Made by a program: the position numbers and the translations under genes
Notes under the pieces: generated by a model
Databases searched by the model: none
What the model was told of the DNA's origin: nothing
The model's input: the letters and a program-made list of their open reading frames with translations, nothing else
Shown: piece by piece, positions 25,387 to 33,578 of the stretch
Numbering within the stretch: position 1 is the first letter of the stretch
Layout: each line of letters starts with the position of its first letter
NCBI GenBank assembly: GCA_035626815.1
Contig: DASPMY010000008.1
Location: 62,001-126,000 of the forward strand
Direction: 5' to 3'
Source of the DNA: Croceibacterium_A sp035626815
GTDB lineage: Bacteria > Pseudomonadota > Alphaproteobacteria > Sphingomonadales > Sphingomonadaceae
DNA: 64,000 bases

Positions 25387-27270
25387 GTGAGAAGCGGCGC
25401 CAATCGCTGGCTGCTTGTCGTGCTCGCGGCGCTCATCCTGATCGTCATCGCCGGGGCGATCCTGCTCGGCGCGCCCGATCGCAAGCCGGAGCCGGCGCTC
25501 GGCGACAACGCCGATCGTCTGGCGGACCTCCCCCAGCCCGCCATGCGCGCCCGGCCGGCCAGCTGGTACGATCCGCCGGACGCCGATCAATGGACGATGC
25601 AGCTCGGCGATCCGTCCGGCACGCGGTTCAGCCCGCTGGCGGATGTCACCGCCGCCAACGTCGGCTCGCTCGAGGTGGCGTTCACCTTCGACACGCGCAA
25701 CGCGCGCGGCCACGAGGCCGCCCCGCTGGTCGTCGGCGACACGATGTACGTGACGACGCCCTATCCCAACGACGTCTACGCGCTCGACCTCACCCGGCCC
25801 CGGCCGACGGTCAAATGGCACTACCAGCCTAGGCCCCTGCCGGCCTCGCAGGGAGTCGCTTGTTGCGACGTGGTCAACCGCGGCGCCGCGTACGACGGCG
25901 GGCGGCTGTTCTTCAACACGCTCGACGGGCAGGCAATCGCGCTCGATGCCGACAGCGGCGCCGAGCTGTGGCGCACCAAGCTGGCCGAGATCAACAAGGG
26001 CGAGACGATCACGATGGCCCCGCTGGTGGCCGAAGGCCGCGTTCTCGTCGGCACCTCGGGCGGCGAGTTCGGCGTGCGCGGGTCGCTGACCGCGCTCGAC
26101 GCCGGGAGCGGCGCGGTGGTGTGGAAGGCGTGGAGCACCGGGCCCGACAGCGACGTGCTAATCGGGCCGGAGTTCAGGCCCTTCTATCCGGCCGAGCAGG
26201 GCGAAGACCTCGGCATCCACACCTGGAATCCGGACGGGTGGCGGATCGGCGGCGGCAACCCGTGGGGCTGGATCAGCTACGATCCGGAGCTGCACATGAT
26301 CTTCTATGGCACCGGCAATCCCGGGCCGTGGAACGCGACCCAGCGGCCGGGGGACAACAAGTGGACCGCCGGCGTGTTCGCCCGCGACGTGCGCACCGGC
26401 CAGGCGCGCTGGTTCTACCAGTCGAGCCCGCACGACCTGTTCGACTACGACGACGTCAACGAATCCATCCTGCTGGACATCCCGTGGCAAGGCAAGCTGC
26501 GCCCGGTGATCGCCCGGCCCTCGCGAACCGGGTTCTTCATGATCCTCGACCGGCTGACCGGCCAGGTGCTGTCGGCCGCGCCCTATGCCCACGTCAACAG
26601 CGCGCTGAAGATCGACCTCGAGACCGGGCGCCCAGTGGTCAATCCCGAGAAGATGCCGCGGCCGGGACGCGTGACCCGCAACATCTGCCCGGCGGCGCCC
26701 GGCGGCAAGGACTGGAACCCGTCGGCGTTCAGCCCGCGGACGGGGCTGGTCTACATCCCGCACCTCAACTTGTGCATGGACGAAGGCGAGATCGACACCA
26801 ACTACATCGCCGGGACGCCGTTCCTCGGCGCCGACGCGCGGATGTTCGCCGCGCCCGGCGGCTACCGCGGCGTGCTGAGCGCGTGGGACCCGGTCGCCAA
26901 CCGCGCCGTGTGGCGCATCCGCGAGGACCTGCCGCTGTGGAGCGGCGCGCTCGCCACGGCCGGCGACGTGGTGTTCTACGGCACGCTCGACGGCTGGTTC
27001 AAGGCGGTCGACGCGCGTGACGGCAAGCTCCTCTGGCGGCACCGGTTGAGCTCGGGGATCATCGGCATGCCGATGACCTATCGCGGGCCGGACGGGCGGC
27101 AGTACGTGGCGATCTTCGCCGGCGTGGGCGGCTGGTCGGGAGCGATCGTGGCCGGCGCGCTCGATCCGGCGGATCCGACCTCGGCGCTCGGCTTCGTCAA
27201 CGCGCTCGGCGACCTCATCCACCGCACCGAACCGGGAGGGAAGCTCTATGTCTTCGCGCTCCCCGGCTAG
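25387..27270 (+). CDS. xoxF: Membrane-anchored XoxF-type PQQ alcohol dehydrogenase, predicted lanthanide-dependent
   Basis: This eight-bladed PQQ quinoprotein is 627 aa from GTG 25387. That start follows AAAGGGGGACC and places a transmembrane anchor (WLLVVLAALILIVIAGAILLG) near the N-terminus. The frame is open upstream from a TTG at 25312, but that part overlaps xoxJ. Key residues: vicinal Cys159-Cys160 stacked on PQQ, metal ligands Glu227 (GGEFGVRG) and Asn311 (YGTGNPGPWN), and Asp353-Tyr-Asp355 in HDLFDYDDVN. In characterised enzymes the second Asp of this D-x-D marks lanthanide-dependent XoxF and is Ala in calcium-dependent MxaF. The Glu-to-Asn spacing of 84 equals that reported for XoxF (Glu172/Asn256). 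Substrate is probably a primary alcohol or aldehyde, not readable from sequence. XoxF normally has a cleaved signal peptide, so the anchor is unusual. Confidence 0.87.
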   Translation: MRSGANRWLLVVLAALILIVIAGAILLGAPDRKPEPALGDNADRLADLPQPAMRARPASWYDPPDADQWTMQLGDPSGTRFSPLADVTAANVGSLEVAFTFDTRNARGHEAAPLVVGDTMYVTTPYPNDVYALDLTRPRPTVKWHYQPRPLPASQGVACCDVVNRGAAYDGGRLFFNTLDGQAIALDADSGAELWRTKLAEINKGETITMAPLVAEGRVLVGTSGGEFGVRGSLTALDAGSGAVVWKAWSTGPDSDVLIGPEFRPFYPAEQGEDLGIHTWNPDGWRIGGGNPWGWISYDPELHMIFYGTGNPGPWNATQRPGDNKWTAGVFARDVRTGQARWFYQSSPHDLFDYDDVNESILLDIPWQGKLRPVIARPSRTGFFMILDRLTGQVLSAAPYAHVNSALKIDLETGRPVVNPEKMPRPGRVTRNICPAAPGGKDWNPSAFSPRTGLVYIPHLNLCMDEGEIDTNYIAGTPFLGADARMFAAPGGYRGVLSAWDPVANRAVWRIREDLPLWSGALATAGDVVFYGTLDGWFKAVDARDGKLLWRHRLSSGIIGMPMTYRGPDGRQYVAIFAGVGGWSGAIVAGALDPADPTSALGFVNALGDLIHRTEPGGKLYVFALPG

Positions 27271-27751
27271 CCTGCTGCTGCTGCTCCTGCCGGTCGCGCT
27301 CGGCGCGTGCGACCGCGAGACGCGCGACTATCGCAGCCGGGCGCTGCAATCGACCGACCGGCCCGCAGCCTTCGGCGGCAACGCCTATCACCTCGCGCAA
27401 GGCCAGCGGCTCTACGCGTGGATGAACTGCGCCGGTTGCCACGCGCATGGCGGCGGCGGGATGGGACCGCCGTTGCGCGACGACGAATGGCGCTACGGCG
27501 GACGCATCGACCAACTGGTTGCGACGATCCTCGACGGCCGCCCGAACGGCATGCCGGCGTTCCGCGACAAGATTACCGAGGACCAGGCGTGGCAGCTGGC
27601 GACGTACGTCCGCTCGATGTCGGCGCGCACGCGGCAGGACATGCTCGCCGGCCGCGCCGACGAGCCGGCCAACGTCGAGCCGCCGGTGCTCGACGAGCGC
27701 AAGCCGGTGCGACGCGTCACGCCCGGGCAGGACGACGCGACCGAGGAATGA
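27248..27751 (+). CDS. Lipid-anchored monohaem cytochrome c
   Basis: This 167 aa protein has a lipobox (VALGAC) and a class I haem domain: CAGCH at about residue 60 with GMPAFRDKITEDQ supplying the distal Met at about 100. It overlaps the end of the dehydrogenase gene by 23 bp and the oxidase subunit II gene by 4 bp. By position it occupies the place of XoxG, the electron acceptor of XoxF, and would pass electrons to the caa3 oxidase. Sequence alone does not separate XoxG from general cytochrome c lipoproteins. Confidence 0.82.
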   Translation: MSSRSPASLLLLLLPVALGACDRETRDYRSRALQSTDRPAAFGGNAYHLAQGQRLYAWMNCAGCHAHGGGGMGPPLRDDEWRYGGRIDQLVATILDGRPNGMPAFRDKITEDQAWQLATYVRSMSARTRQDMLAGRADEPANVEPPVLDERKPVRRVTPGQDDATEE

Positions 27752-28761
27752 AGCGCGCGGCTCCCCTCCTTCTCGTCCTGTGTGGAGCCGGTTGCGGCGG
27801 CAGCCAGTCCGTCGCCGGCCGCGACGGCGTGCAAGGCGCGCTGATCGGCGGCCTGTTCGACGTGTTCCTGTGGACCACCGCAGCTGTCTATCTGTTCGTG
27901 CTCGCCTACCTCGCGCTGGCGCTGGTTCGCGGGCGGCGGCATCGTCGCGATCGGGCCGGAGCGCAGGGCGAGCCGGCGGCGCAAGCCGAGCGCATCTGGC
28001 ACATCGGGCTCATCGCCTTTGCCGGGGCGACCGCGCTGATCCTCGCCGGCCTGACGGTCGCCACCTGGCTGACCGACCGTGCCTTGGCCGAGGCCGGCGA
28101 TGCGGCGCCGCTGGAGATCGAGGTGATCGGCCACCAGTGGTGGTGGGAGGTGCGCTATCAGGACCCGGTCGCCAGCCGGATCGTCCGCACCGCCAACGAG
28201 CTGCACCTGCCGGCCGGCCGCGCCGCCCACATCACCCTCAAGTCGACCGACGTGATTCACAGCTTGTGGATCCCCAACCTCGCCGGGAAGCAGGACCTGA
28301 TCCCCGGGCGTATCGCCGACCTGTCGCTGCATCCGCTGCGCACCGGCGTGTTCCGCGCGCAATGCGCCGAGTTTTGCGGGCTGCAGCACGCCCGAATGGC
28401 GCTCGACGTGACCGTGGAGACGCCCGCCGAGTTCGCCCGCTGGTACGACGCGCAGCTCGTTCCGCCGCCGGCACCGACCGGCGGCGCGGCGCTGGCCGGG
28501 TTCGCCCTGTTCCAGAACCGCCAGTGCGCTTCGTGCCACGCGGTGGCGGGGACTCCCGCCTCGGGCATGGTCGCTCCGGACCTGAGCCACGTCGCCAGCC
28601 GCCGGACAATCGCCGCCGGCACGCTCCCGACGACGCGCGACAATCTGATGGCGTGGGTCGCCGATCCGCAGGCGGTCAAGCCGGGGAACAACATGCCCAA
28701 GGTGCCGCTGACCGAGGCCGAGCTCGCCGCTCTCGGCGCCTACCTGGAGACGCTCAAGTGA
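27748..28761 (+). CDS. ctaC: Cytochrome c oxidase subunit II with fused cytochrome c domain (caa3 type)
   Basis: This 337 aa protein has two transmembrane helices (about residues 25-48 and 75-97) and a cupredoxin domain with the CuA site (His in VIHSLWIPN, then CAEFCGLQHARM). A C-terminal cytochrome c follows (CASCH at about 253, distal Met in NNMPKVP). The aromatic patch HQWWWEVRY is the usual entry point for electrons. The fused haem domain makes this a caa3-type enzyme. Start is the ATG overlapping the preceding stop (ATGA). Being directly coupled to the XoxF and cytochrome genes suggests that the oxidase is dedicated to this pathway. Confidence 0.93.
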   Translation: MKRAAPLLLVLCGAGCGGSQSVAGRDGVQGALIGGLFDVFLWTTAAVYLFVLAYLALALVRGRRHRRDRAGAQGEPAAQAERIWHIGLIAFAGATALILAGLTVATWLTDRALAEAGDAAPLEIEVIGHQWWWEVRYQDPVASRIVRTANELHLPAGRAAHITLKSTDVIHSLWIPNLAGKQDLIPGRIADLSLHPLRTGVFRAQCAEFCGLQHARMALDVTVETPAEFARWYDAQLVPPPAPTGGAALAGFALFQNRQCASCHAVAGTPASGMVAPDLSHVASRRTIAAGTLPTTRDNLMAWVADPQAVKPGNNMPKVPLTEAELAALGAYLETLK

Positions 28762-30683
28762 CGGCGAAGAAGAAAAAGCCGCGCGAATACCTGCGCGACG
28801 GGCCCGATTTCACGGGCGCGCCGCTGCACGAGAAGCTGTCTGAAACCTGGCGCGACGGGCCGGGGCTGATCGGCTGGATCAAGAGCGTCGACCACAAGTC
28901 GATCGGCAAGCGCTACCTCGTCACGGCGATGGTGTTCCTCGCGCTCGGCGGGGTGCTCGCCGCGCTGATGCGGCTGCAGCTGTCGGGCGCCGAGCAGGAG
29001 ATCATCGGCCCCGACCGCTACAACCAGATCTTCACGATGCACGGCACGACGATGATGTTCCTGTTCGCCGTGCCGGTGATGGACGCGATGGCGATCTACC
29101 TCGTGCCGCTGATGCTCGGCACGCGCAACACCGCGTTCCCGCGGCTCAACGCGTTCAGCTACTGGATGTACCTCGCCGGCGGATCGCTGCTGTGGGTGGC
29201 CTTCGTGCTCAACATCGGCCCCGACGCCGGCTGGTTCTCGTACACACCGCTGTCGGGGCCTGAGTACTCGCTCGGCAAGCGGATCGACGTGTGGGCGCAG
29301 ATGGTCACGTTCACCGAGGTCGCCGCGCTCGCCGTGGCCGTATCGCTCACCGCGACCATCCTCAAGAAGCGCGCCCCGGGCATGACCCTGGCGCGGATGC
29401 CGATCTTCGTCTGGTCGATCCTGGTCGTCTCGCTGATGGTGATCTTCTCGATGCCCTCGGTGGCGACGGCTTCCGGCATGCTGCTGTCCGACCGGCTGGT
29501 CGGGACGCAGTTCTACAACAGCTACGAATACGGCGATTCGCTGCTGTGGCAGCACTTGTTCTGGTTCTTCGGCCACCCCGAAGTGTACATCATCTTCCTG
29601 CCCGCGGCCGGCTTCGTCAGCGAAATCGTGCAGGCCTACACCGGGCGGCGGACGTTCGGGTACACGGCGATCGTGCTGGCGCTGTGCGCCACCGGGCTGC
29701 TGGCGTTCGGGCTTTGGGTGCACCACATGTTCACCACCGGCCTGCCGCGGCTCGGCTATGCCTTCTACACCGCCGCGAGCATGGCGGTGGCGATCCCCGC
29801 AGGAATCCAGATCTTCTGCTGGATCGCCACGATCTGGACCGGCCGGCCGCGGTTCATGGTCCCGCTGCTATGGGTGATCGGATTCATCGTCACGTTCGTC
29901 ATCGGCGGGCTGAGCGGGGTGATGCTGGCCAGCGTGCCGCTCGACCTGCAGGTGCACGACACCTACTTCGTCGTCGCCCACTTCCACTACGTGCTGATCG
30001 GGGGCGCGGTGTTCCCGCTGCTCGGGGCGATAACCTACTGGTTCCCCAAGTTCGCCGGGCGGCTGATGTCGGAGCGGCTCGGCAGGATCGGCTTCTGGCT
30101 CAGCTTCTTGTCGTTTCACGCGACGTTCTTCCCGATGCACATCGTCGGCCTCCAGGGTATGCCGCGGCGGGTCTACACTTACCCCGCCGGGATGGGCTGG
30201 GAGACGTTCAATCTGATCTCGTCGATCGGCGCGGTCGTGTTCGCGGCGAGCGTGGCGCTGTTCGCCGTCAACATGCTGCTCTCGTTGCGCAAGGGCGAGC
30301 GCGCGGCGGACAACCCATGGGGCGCGCCGGGGCTCGAATGGGCGACGGCCTCGCCGCCGGCCCCATACAACTTCGCGCACATCCCGATTGTCGCCGACAA
30401 CTCTCCGCTATGGAACGAGGAGCGCCCGGTCGCTTACGGCCTGCGCGTCGAGGACCGCGAGATGATCGTCACCACGGCGGTCGAGGCCTGGCCCGACGTG
30501 CGCGAGCCCTCGCCCGAGCCGACCGCCTGGCCGCTCATCGCCGCGCTGGCGACCACCGTGCTGTTCGTCGCGTCGATCTTCACCCCGTGGGCGCTGGTGA
30601 TCGGCGCCCCGCCGGTGGCCGCGGCGCTGGTCGCGTGGTTCTGGCCCAAACGGCACCATGAGGGCGAACCGGTGATCGAATGA
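28758..30683 (+). CDS. ctaD: Cytochrome c oxidase subunit I (haem-copper, A1 type)
   Basis: This 641 aa catalytic subunit starts at GTG 28758 inside the ctaC stop (GTGA). The ligand for low-spin haem is in TMHGTTMMF. The CuB/cross-linked His-Tyr motif is GHPEVYI, the CuB His pair LWVHHMF, and the high-spin and low-spin haem ligands AHFHYVL. Glu in HPEVYI places it in the A1 (D-channel Glu) group. It is longer than the usual 530-560 aa, with an extra C-terminal hydrophobic segment (AALATTVLFVASIFTPWALVIGAPPVAAALVAWF), as in several caa3 enzymes. Confidence 0.95.
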   Translation: MTAKKKKPREYLRDGPDFTGAPLHEKLSETWRDGPGLIGWIKSVDHKSIGKRYLVTAMVFLALGGVLAALMRLQLSGAEQEIIGPDRYNQIFTMHGTTMMFLFAVPVMDAMAIYLVPLMLGTRNTAFPRLNAFSYWMYLAGGSLLWVAFVLNIGPDAGWFSYTPLSGPEYSLGKRIDVWAQMVTFTEVAALAVAVSLTATILKKRAPGMTLARMPIFVWSILVVSLMVIFSMPSVATASGMLLSDRLVGTQFYNSYEYGDSLLWQHLFWFFGHPEVYIIFLPAAGFVSEIVQAYTGRRTFGYTAIVLALCATGLLAFGLWVHHMFTTGLPRLGYAFYTAASMAVAIPAGIQIFCWIATIWTGRPRFMVPLLWVIGFIVTFVIGGLSGVMLASVPLDLQVHDTYFVVAHFHYVLIGGAVFPLLGAITYWFPKFAGRLMSERLGRIGFWLSFLSFHATFFPMHIVGLQGMPRRVYTYPAGMGWETFNLISSIGAVVFAASVALFAVNMLLSLRKGERAADNPWGAPGLEWATASPPAPYNFAHIPIVADNSPLWNEERPVAYGLRVEDREMIVTTAVEAWPDVREPSPEPTAWPLIAALATTVLFVASIFTPWALVIGAPPVAAALVAWFWPKRHHEGEPVIE

Positions 30684-31294
30684 CCAGCGAACCGCAATTC
30701 ACGACCGACCTCGAACCGCTGCCGACGCATGCGTTCGGCCACCGCTCGCTGACGTGGTGGGGGATCGTGGCGTTCTTCCTGATCGAAGGCACCGCCTTCG
30801 CGGTGGCGATCGCGGCGTACTTCTACCTGATGAACCAGGACCAGGCGTGGCCGCCGCCGCCGTTCCTGCCGCCCGACCTGCTTGCCGGCACGCTGTTCAC
30901 CGTGCTGATGCTGCTGAGCGAGGTTCCCAACACCATCGCCAAGAAGGCTGCCGAGCACGAGGATCTGAAGCCGGTCCGGCGAATGCTCATCGCCGCCAGC
31001 CTGATCGGGCTGGCGCTGATGATCCTGCGCGCGTTCGAGTTCGCCTCGCTCAACGTGCTCTGGTACCAGAACGCCTACGGCTCGGTGGTGTGGCTGCTGC
31101 TGGTACTGCACACCGCGCACATCGCCACCGACTGGGTCGATACGCTGGTGCTGACCGCACTGATGCACACCAAGCATGTCAGCGGGCGCAAGTTCGTCGA
31201 TTGCGCCGAGAATGCCGTCTACTGGCGGTTCGTCTGGCTCACCTGGCTGCCGATATACGCGCTGATCTACTGGCTGCCGAGGCTGGCCGGCTGA
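30680..31294 (+). CDS. ctaE: Cytochrome c oxidase subunit III
   Basis: This 204 aa protein has five hydrophobic helices. The family pattern is WWGIVAFFLIEGTAFAVAIAAYFYL, FEFASLNVLWYQNAYGSVVWLLLVLHTAHI and CAENAVYWRFVWLTWLPIYALIYWLPR. It overlaps ctaD by 4 bp. A five-helix subunit III is typical of caa3/SoxM operons. Confidence 0.9.
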   Translation: MTSEPQFTTDLEPLPTHAFGHRSLTWWGIVAFFLIEGTAFAVAIAAYFYLMNQDQAWPPPPFLPPDLLAGTLFTVLMLLSEVPNTIAKKAAEHEDLKPVRRMLIAASLIGLALMILRAFEFASLNVLWYQNAYGSVVWLLLVLHTAHIATDWVDTLVLTALMHTKHVSGRKFVDCAENAVYWRFVWLTWLPIYALIYWLPRLAG

Positions 31295-31620
31295 TGGCGC
31301 GGTCGGGCCTCCTCTACCAGGCGCAGCCGCTCATCGGCGTGGTCCTCGGGGGCGGCGGCTGGGCCCTGTCGCACCAGTGGGGCAGCAACAGCGTGTTCGA
31401 CGATTGCGCCTCCACCGGCGGCGTGGTCGTCGTGCTGACCTCGCTGCTCGGGCTGGCGATCGCCGCGTTTGGCGCACTGTGCTGCTACGACGCATTTCGT
31501 TCGGAGCATTCGGGCCGCCGCTTCCTCGGCATCATCGGGCTGCTGCTGACCCTGATCGCCGGCTTCGCGATCGTCCTGCAGATCGCCGCCGGTATCATCC
31601 TGGCGCCGTGCGCCGGCTGA
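31294..31620 (+). CDS. Small membrane protein of the oxidase operon
   Basis: This 108 aa protein starts in the ctaE stop (TGATG) and overlaps the ctaG start by 13 bp. Three hydrophobic segments are visible: LIGVVLGGGGWALSH, VVVVLTSLLGLAIAAFGALCC and FLGIIGLLLTLIAGFAIVLQIAAGIIL. Cys residues at about 37 and at the C-terminus (APCAG) are notable. I do not recognise a family. By position it could be an accessory or assembly subunit of the caa3 oxidase. Confidence 0.75.
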   Translation: MARSGLLYQAQPLIGVVLGGGGWALSHQWGSNSVFDDCASTGGVVVVLTSLLGLAIAAFGALCCYDAFRSEHSGRRFLGIIGLLLTLIAGFAIVLQIAAGIILAPCAG

Positions 31621-32483
31621 TCGCGGCCGCGGCGGCGGCGCTGTGGGCCGTCCCCGCGGGCGCGCACGAAGGCCACGAGCACACCATCGGGTGGACGCTG
31701 AGCCCCGAGGTGACGCTGCCTCTGGTAGCGGTGCTGGCGCTGTATCTCTCCGGGTTGATGCGCTTGCGGGGGCGCGCCGAGCGCGGGCGCCGGCGGCTCG
31801 ACGCGGGCGCCTGGCGGTTTCTCGCCGGCTGGCTGGTCCTCGCCGCGGCCCTCGTCTCGCCGCTGCATCAGGCGGGCGAGGTGAGCTTCACGATGCACAT
31901 GATCGAGCACGAGCTGATCATGCTGCCTGGCGCCCTGCTGCTGGTCGCCGCGCGGGCCGGCCCGGTGCTGCTGTGGGGTCTGCCGGCGGCCGGGCGCAGC
32001 CTGCTCGCACCGGCGATACGCCTGCCGCTGTGGCGCCAGCTCGGCTCGCCGGTGGTCGCGACCGCGCTGCAGGCGCTGGCGCTGGTCGCCTGGCACATGC
32101 CTGCGCTGTTCGACCGCGCCTTGCGGGCGGAAGGCTGGCACGTCGCCCAGCACCTCTCGTTCGTGGTCACCGCGCTGCTGTTCTGGTGGGCGATGGTCCC
32201 GCGCGGGCGCGGCTCGGCGGGCCATTTCGTCTCGGCCATGTGCCTGTTCGTCACCTCGATGATCGGCGGCGGGGTGGGGGCGCTGATGGCGCTCGATTCC
32301 AGCCCGTGGTACGCAGGCTACGCTGCCCTTGGGACGACGCCGTTCGGCCTCGCGCCGGCCGAAGACCAGCAGCTGGCGGGGGTGATCATGTGGGTGCCGG
32401 GCGGGCTGTTCCACCTCGCCGCCGCCTTGGTGTTCCTCAGCCTGGCGCTGCGTCAGCCCCAGAAGGTCTCGACCACGGCATAG
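31608..32483 (+). CDS. ctaG: Cytochrome c oxidase assembly factor of the CtaG (caa3-associated) family
   Basis: This 291 aa protein starts at GTG 31608. After a cleavable N-terminus ending GAHEGHEH there are about seven hydrophobic helices. The family's His-rich motifs are present: LVSPLHQAGEVSFTMHMIEHELIM, WHMPALFD and HVAQHLSFVVTALLFWW. The CtaG_2/YppE-type factors act in CuB/CuA assembly of caa3 oxidases in bacilli and relatives; this is not the Cox11-type CtaG. Last gene of block C. Confidence 0.85.
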   Translation: MRRLIAAAAAALWAVPAGAHEGHEHTIGWTLSPEVTLPLVAVLALYLSGLMRLRGRAERGRRRLDAGAWRFLAGWLVLAAALVSPLHQAGEVSFTMHMIEHELIMLPGALLLVAARAGPVLLWGLPAAGRSLLAPAIRLPLWRQLGSPVVATALQALALVAWHMPALFDRALRAEGWHVAQHLSFVVTALLFWWAMVPRGRGSAGHFVSAMCLFVTSMIGGGVGALMALDSSPWYAGYAALGTTPFGLAPAEDQQLAGVIMWVPGGLFHLAAALVFLSLALRQPQKVSTTA

Positions 32484-32560
32484 CCCGCGGTGACGAGGCA
32501 GCCGAGCGCGACGAACACGCCGACCGGCAGCTGCCACCAACCCTGTTTCGAGGTGTCCAC
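32453..32560 (-). CDS. Possible 35-aa single-pass membrane protein, convergent with ctaG
   Basis: From GTG 32560 the peptide is 35 aa: a short polar start (DTSKQG), then WWQLPVGVFVALGCLV and TAGYAVVETFWG. The hydrophobic stretch with Trp at both borders looks like a genuine transmembrane helix. Its 3' end overlaps the last 31 bp of ctaG on the other strand. No clear ribosome-binding site was found, and an upstream extension in the same frame looks non-coding. It may be a small oxidase-type subunit, or chance. Confidence 0.35.
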   Translation of the reverse strand: MDTSKQGWWQLPVGVFVALGCLVTAGYAVVETFWG

Positions 32561-32628
32561 GCCGACCGAACAGTCGGCTAGCCGCGCGGTTCCGTCGGCT
32601 GCGCTCAGATGTGCCTTGCCGCCGGCGC

Positions 32629-32642
32629 TGTTACCGCTAACA
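32629..32642. promoter_or_regulatory. LacI-family-type operator TGTTACCGCTAACA
   Basis: The 14-bp palindrome TGTTACCGCTAACA ends 24 bp before the start of the Tat-exported isomerase gene at 32667. It shares the consensus TGKTARCGCTAMCA with the sites at 37881 and 47545. Spacing to the start codon suits repression at the promoter or early transcript. No LacI-type regulator gene is in the window. Confidence 0.6.
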
Positions 32643-32666
32643 TGGACAAAAAATCGGGGAGGGTAG

Positions 32667-33578
32667 ATGTCGATTTCGCGCCGGACTTTCATCGCCCGCG
32701 CCGGCCTGGCGGCAGCGGGCGCGGCGCTCGCCGGAGCGCCTGGCTTGGCCCGTTCGTCCGGCTTCGCGCCGGGGGTGCAGTTGTGGACCGTGAAGGACGA
32801 GGCGGCGCGCGATCTCGACGGCACGCTACGCGCCCTGGCGACGCTCGGTTATCGCCGGGTCGAGGCGGCCGGCTGGCACGGCCGCACGCCGGCGCAGTTC
32901 CGTGACGCGGTCCGGGCCGCCGGGCTCGAGTGCGTCTCGGCCCACTACAGTCTGCGCGACCTGCTTGAAGATTCGGAAAGCCGGCTGGCGTTCGCCCGCG
33001 ATGTCGGCGTGACGTATGTCGTCGCGTCCTCGCCCGCGCCGAGCCGGCCGCTCGATCCGAACAAGTCGTGGGCCCTCGCCAACGCCGAAGCGATGACGCT
33101 GGCCGACTGGCGCTCCAACGCCGAGGCGATGGACCGCATCGGCCAGCGCGCCCGCGCGATGGGCCTGGTGTTCGGCTACCACAACCATTCGGCCGAGTTC
33201 CTCGACTACGACGGCTTCATGCCGATGGACGAGATCATGCGCCTGACCGAGCCGGCCAACGTGGTGCTCGAGCTCGACCTCGGGTGGGTGGCCGGCGCGG
33301 GCCATGATCCGGTGCGGATGCTCGAACGCTACGCGCCGCGAATTCACCTGCTGCATGTGAAGGACCTCGCGACCGCCGAGCGGGTCCCGGGAAAGATCGT
33401 CGACGACGAGCGGACCACCCCGGTCGGCGAAGGGACGATCGACTGGCGGGCGGTGTTCCGCGCGGCCGAGCGGGCGCCGATTCATAGCTACTTCGTCGAG
33501 CAGGAGGCGCCCTTCACCGAGCCCCCGCTCGAGGCGCTGGCGAAGAGCGTCGCCTTCCTGCGCCGCATTGCGTCGTGA
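32667..33578 (+). CDS. Tat-exported sugar phosphate isomerase/epimerase-like TIM barrel
   Basis: This 303 aa protein has a twin-arginine signal (SISRRTFIARAGLAAAGAALAGAPGLA) then a xylose-isomerase-like TIM barrel. Probable metal-site residues are in GYHNHSAEF, VLELDLGWV, LLHVKDL and FVEQEAP. Export is unusual for an isomerase acting on phosphosugars; exported members of this fold are known to act on 3-keto-glycosides or keto-sugars. The neighbouring GMC oxidoreductase and Gfo/Idh genes fit that reading. It overlaps the next gene by 4 bp and has the operator just upstream. Substrate not determined. Confidence 0.82.
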   Translation: MSISRRTFIARAGLAAAGAALAGAPGLARSSGFAPGVQLWTVKDEAARDLDGTLRALATLGYRRVEAAGWHGRTPAQFRDAVRAAGLECVSAHYSLRDLLEDSESRLAFARDVGVTYVVASSPAPSRPLDPNKSWALANAEAMTLADWRSNAEAMDRIGQRARAMGLVFGYHNHSAEFLDYDGFMPMDEIMRLTEPANVVLELDLGWVAGAGHDPVRMLERYAPRIHLLHVKDLATAERVPGKIVDDERTTPVGEGTIDWRAVFRAAERAPIHSYFVEQEAPFTEPPLEALAKSVAFLRRIAS

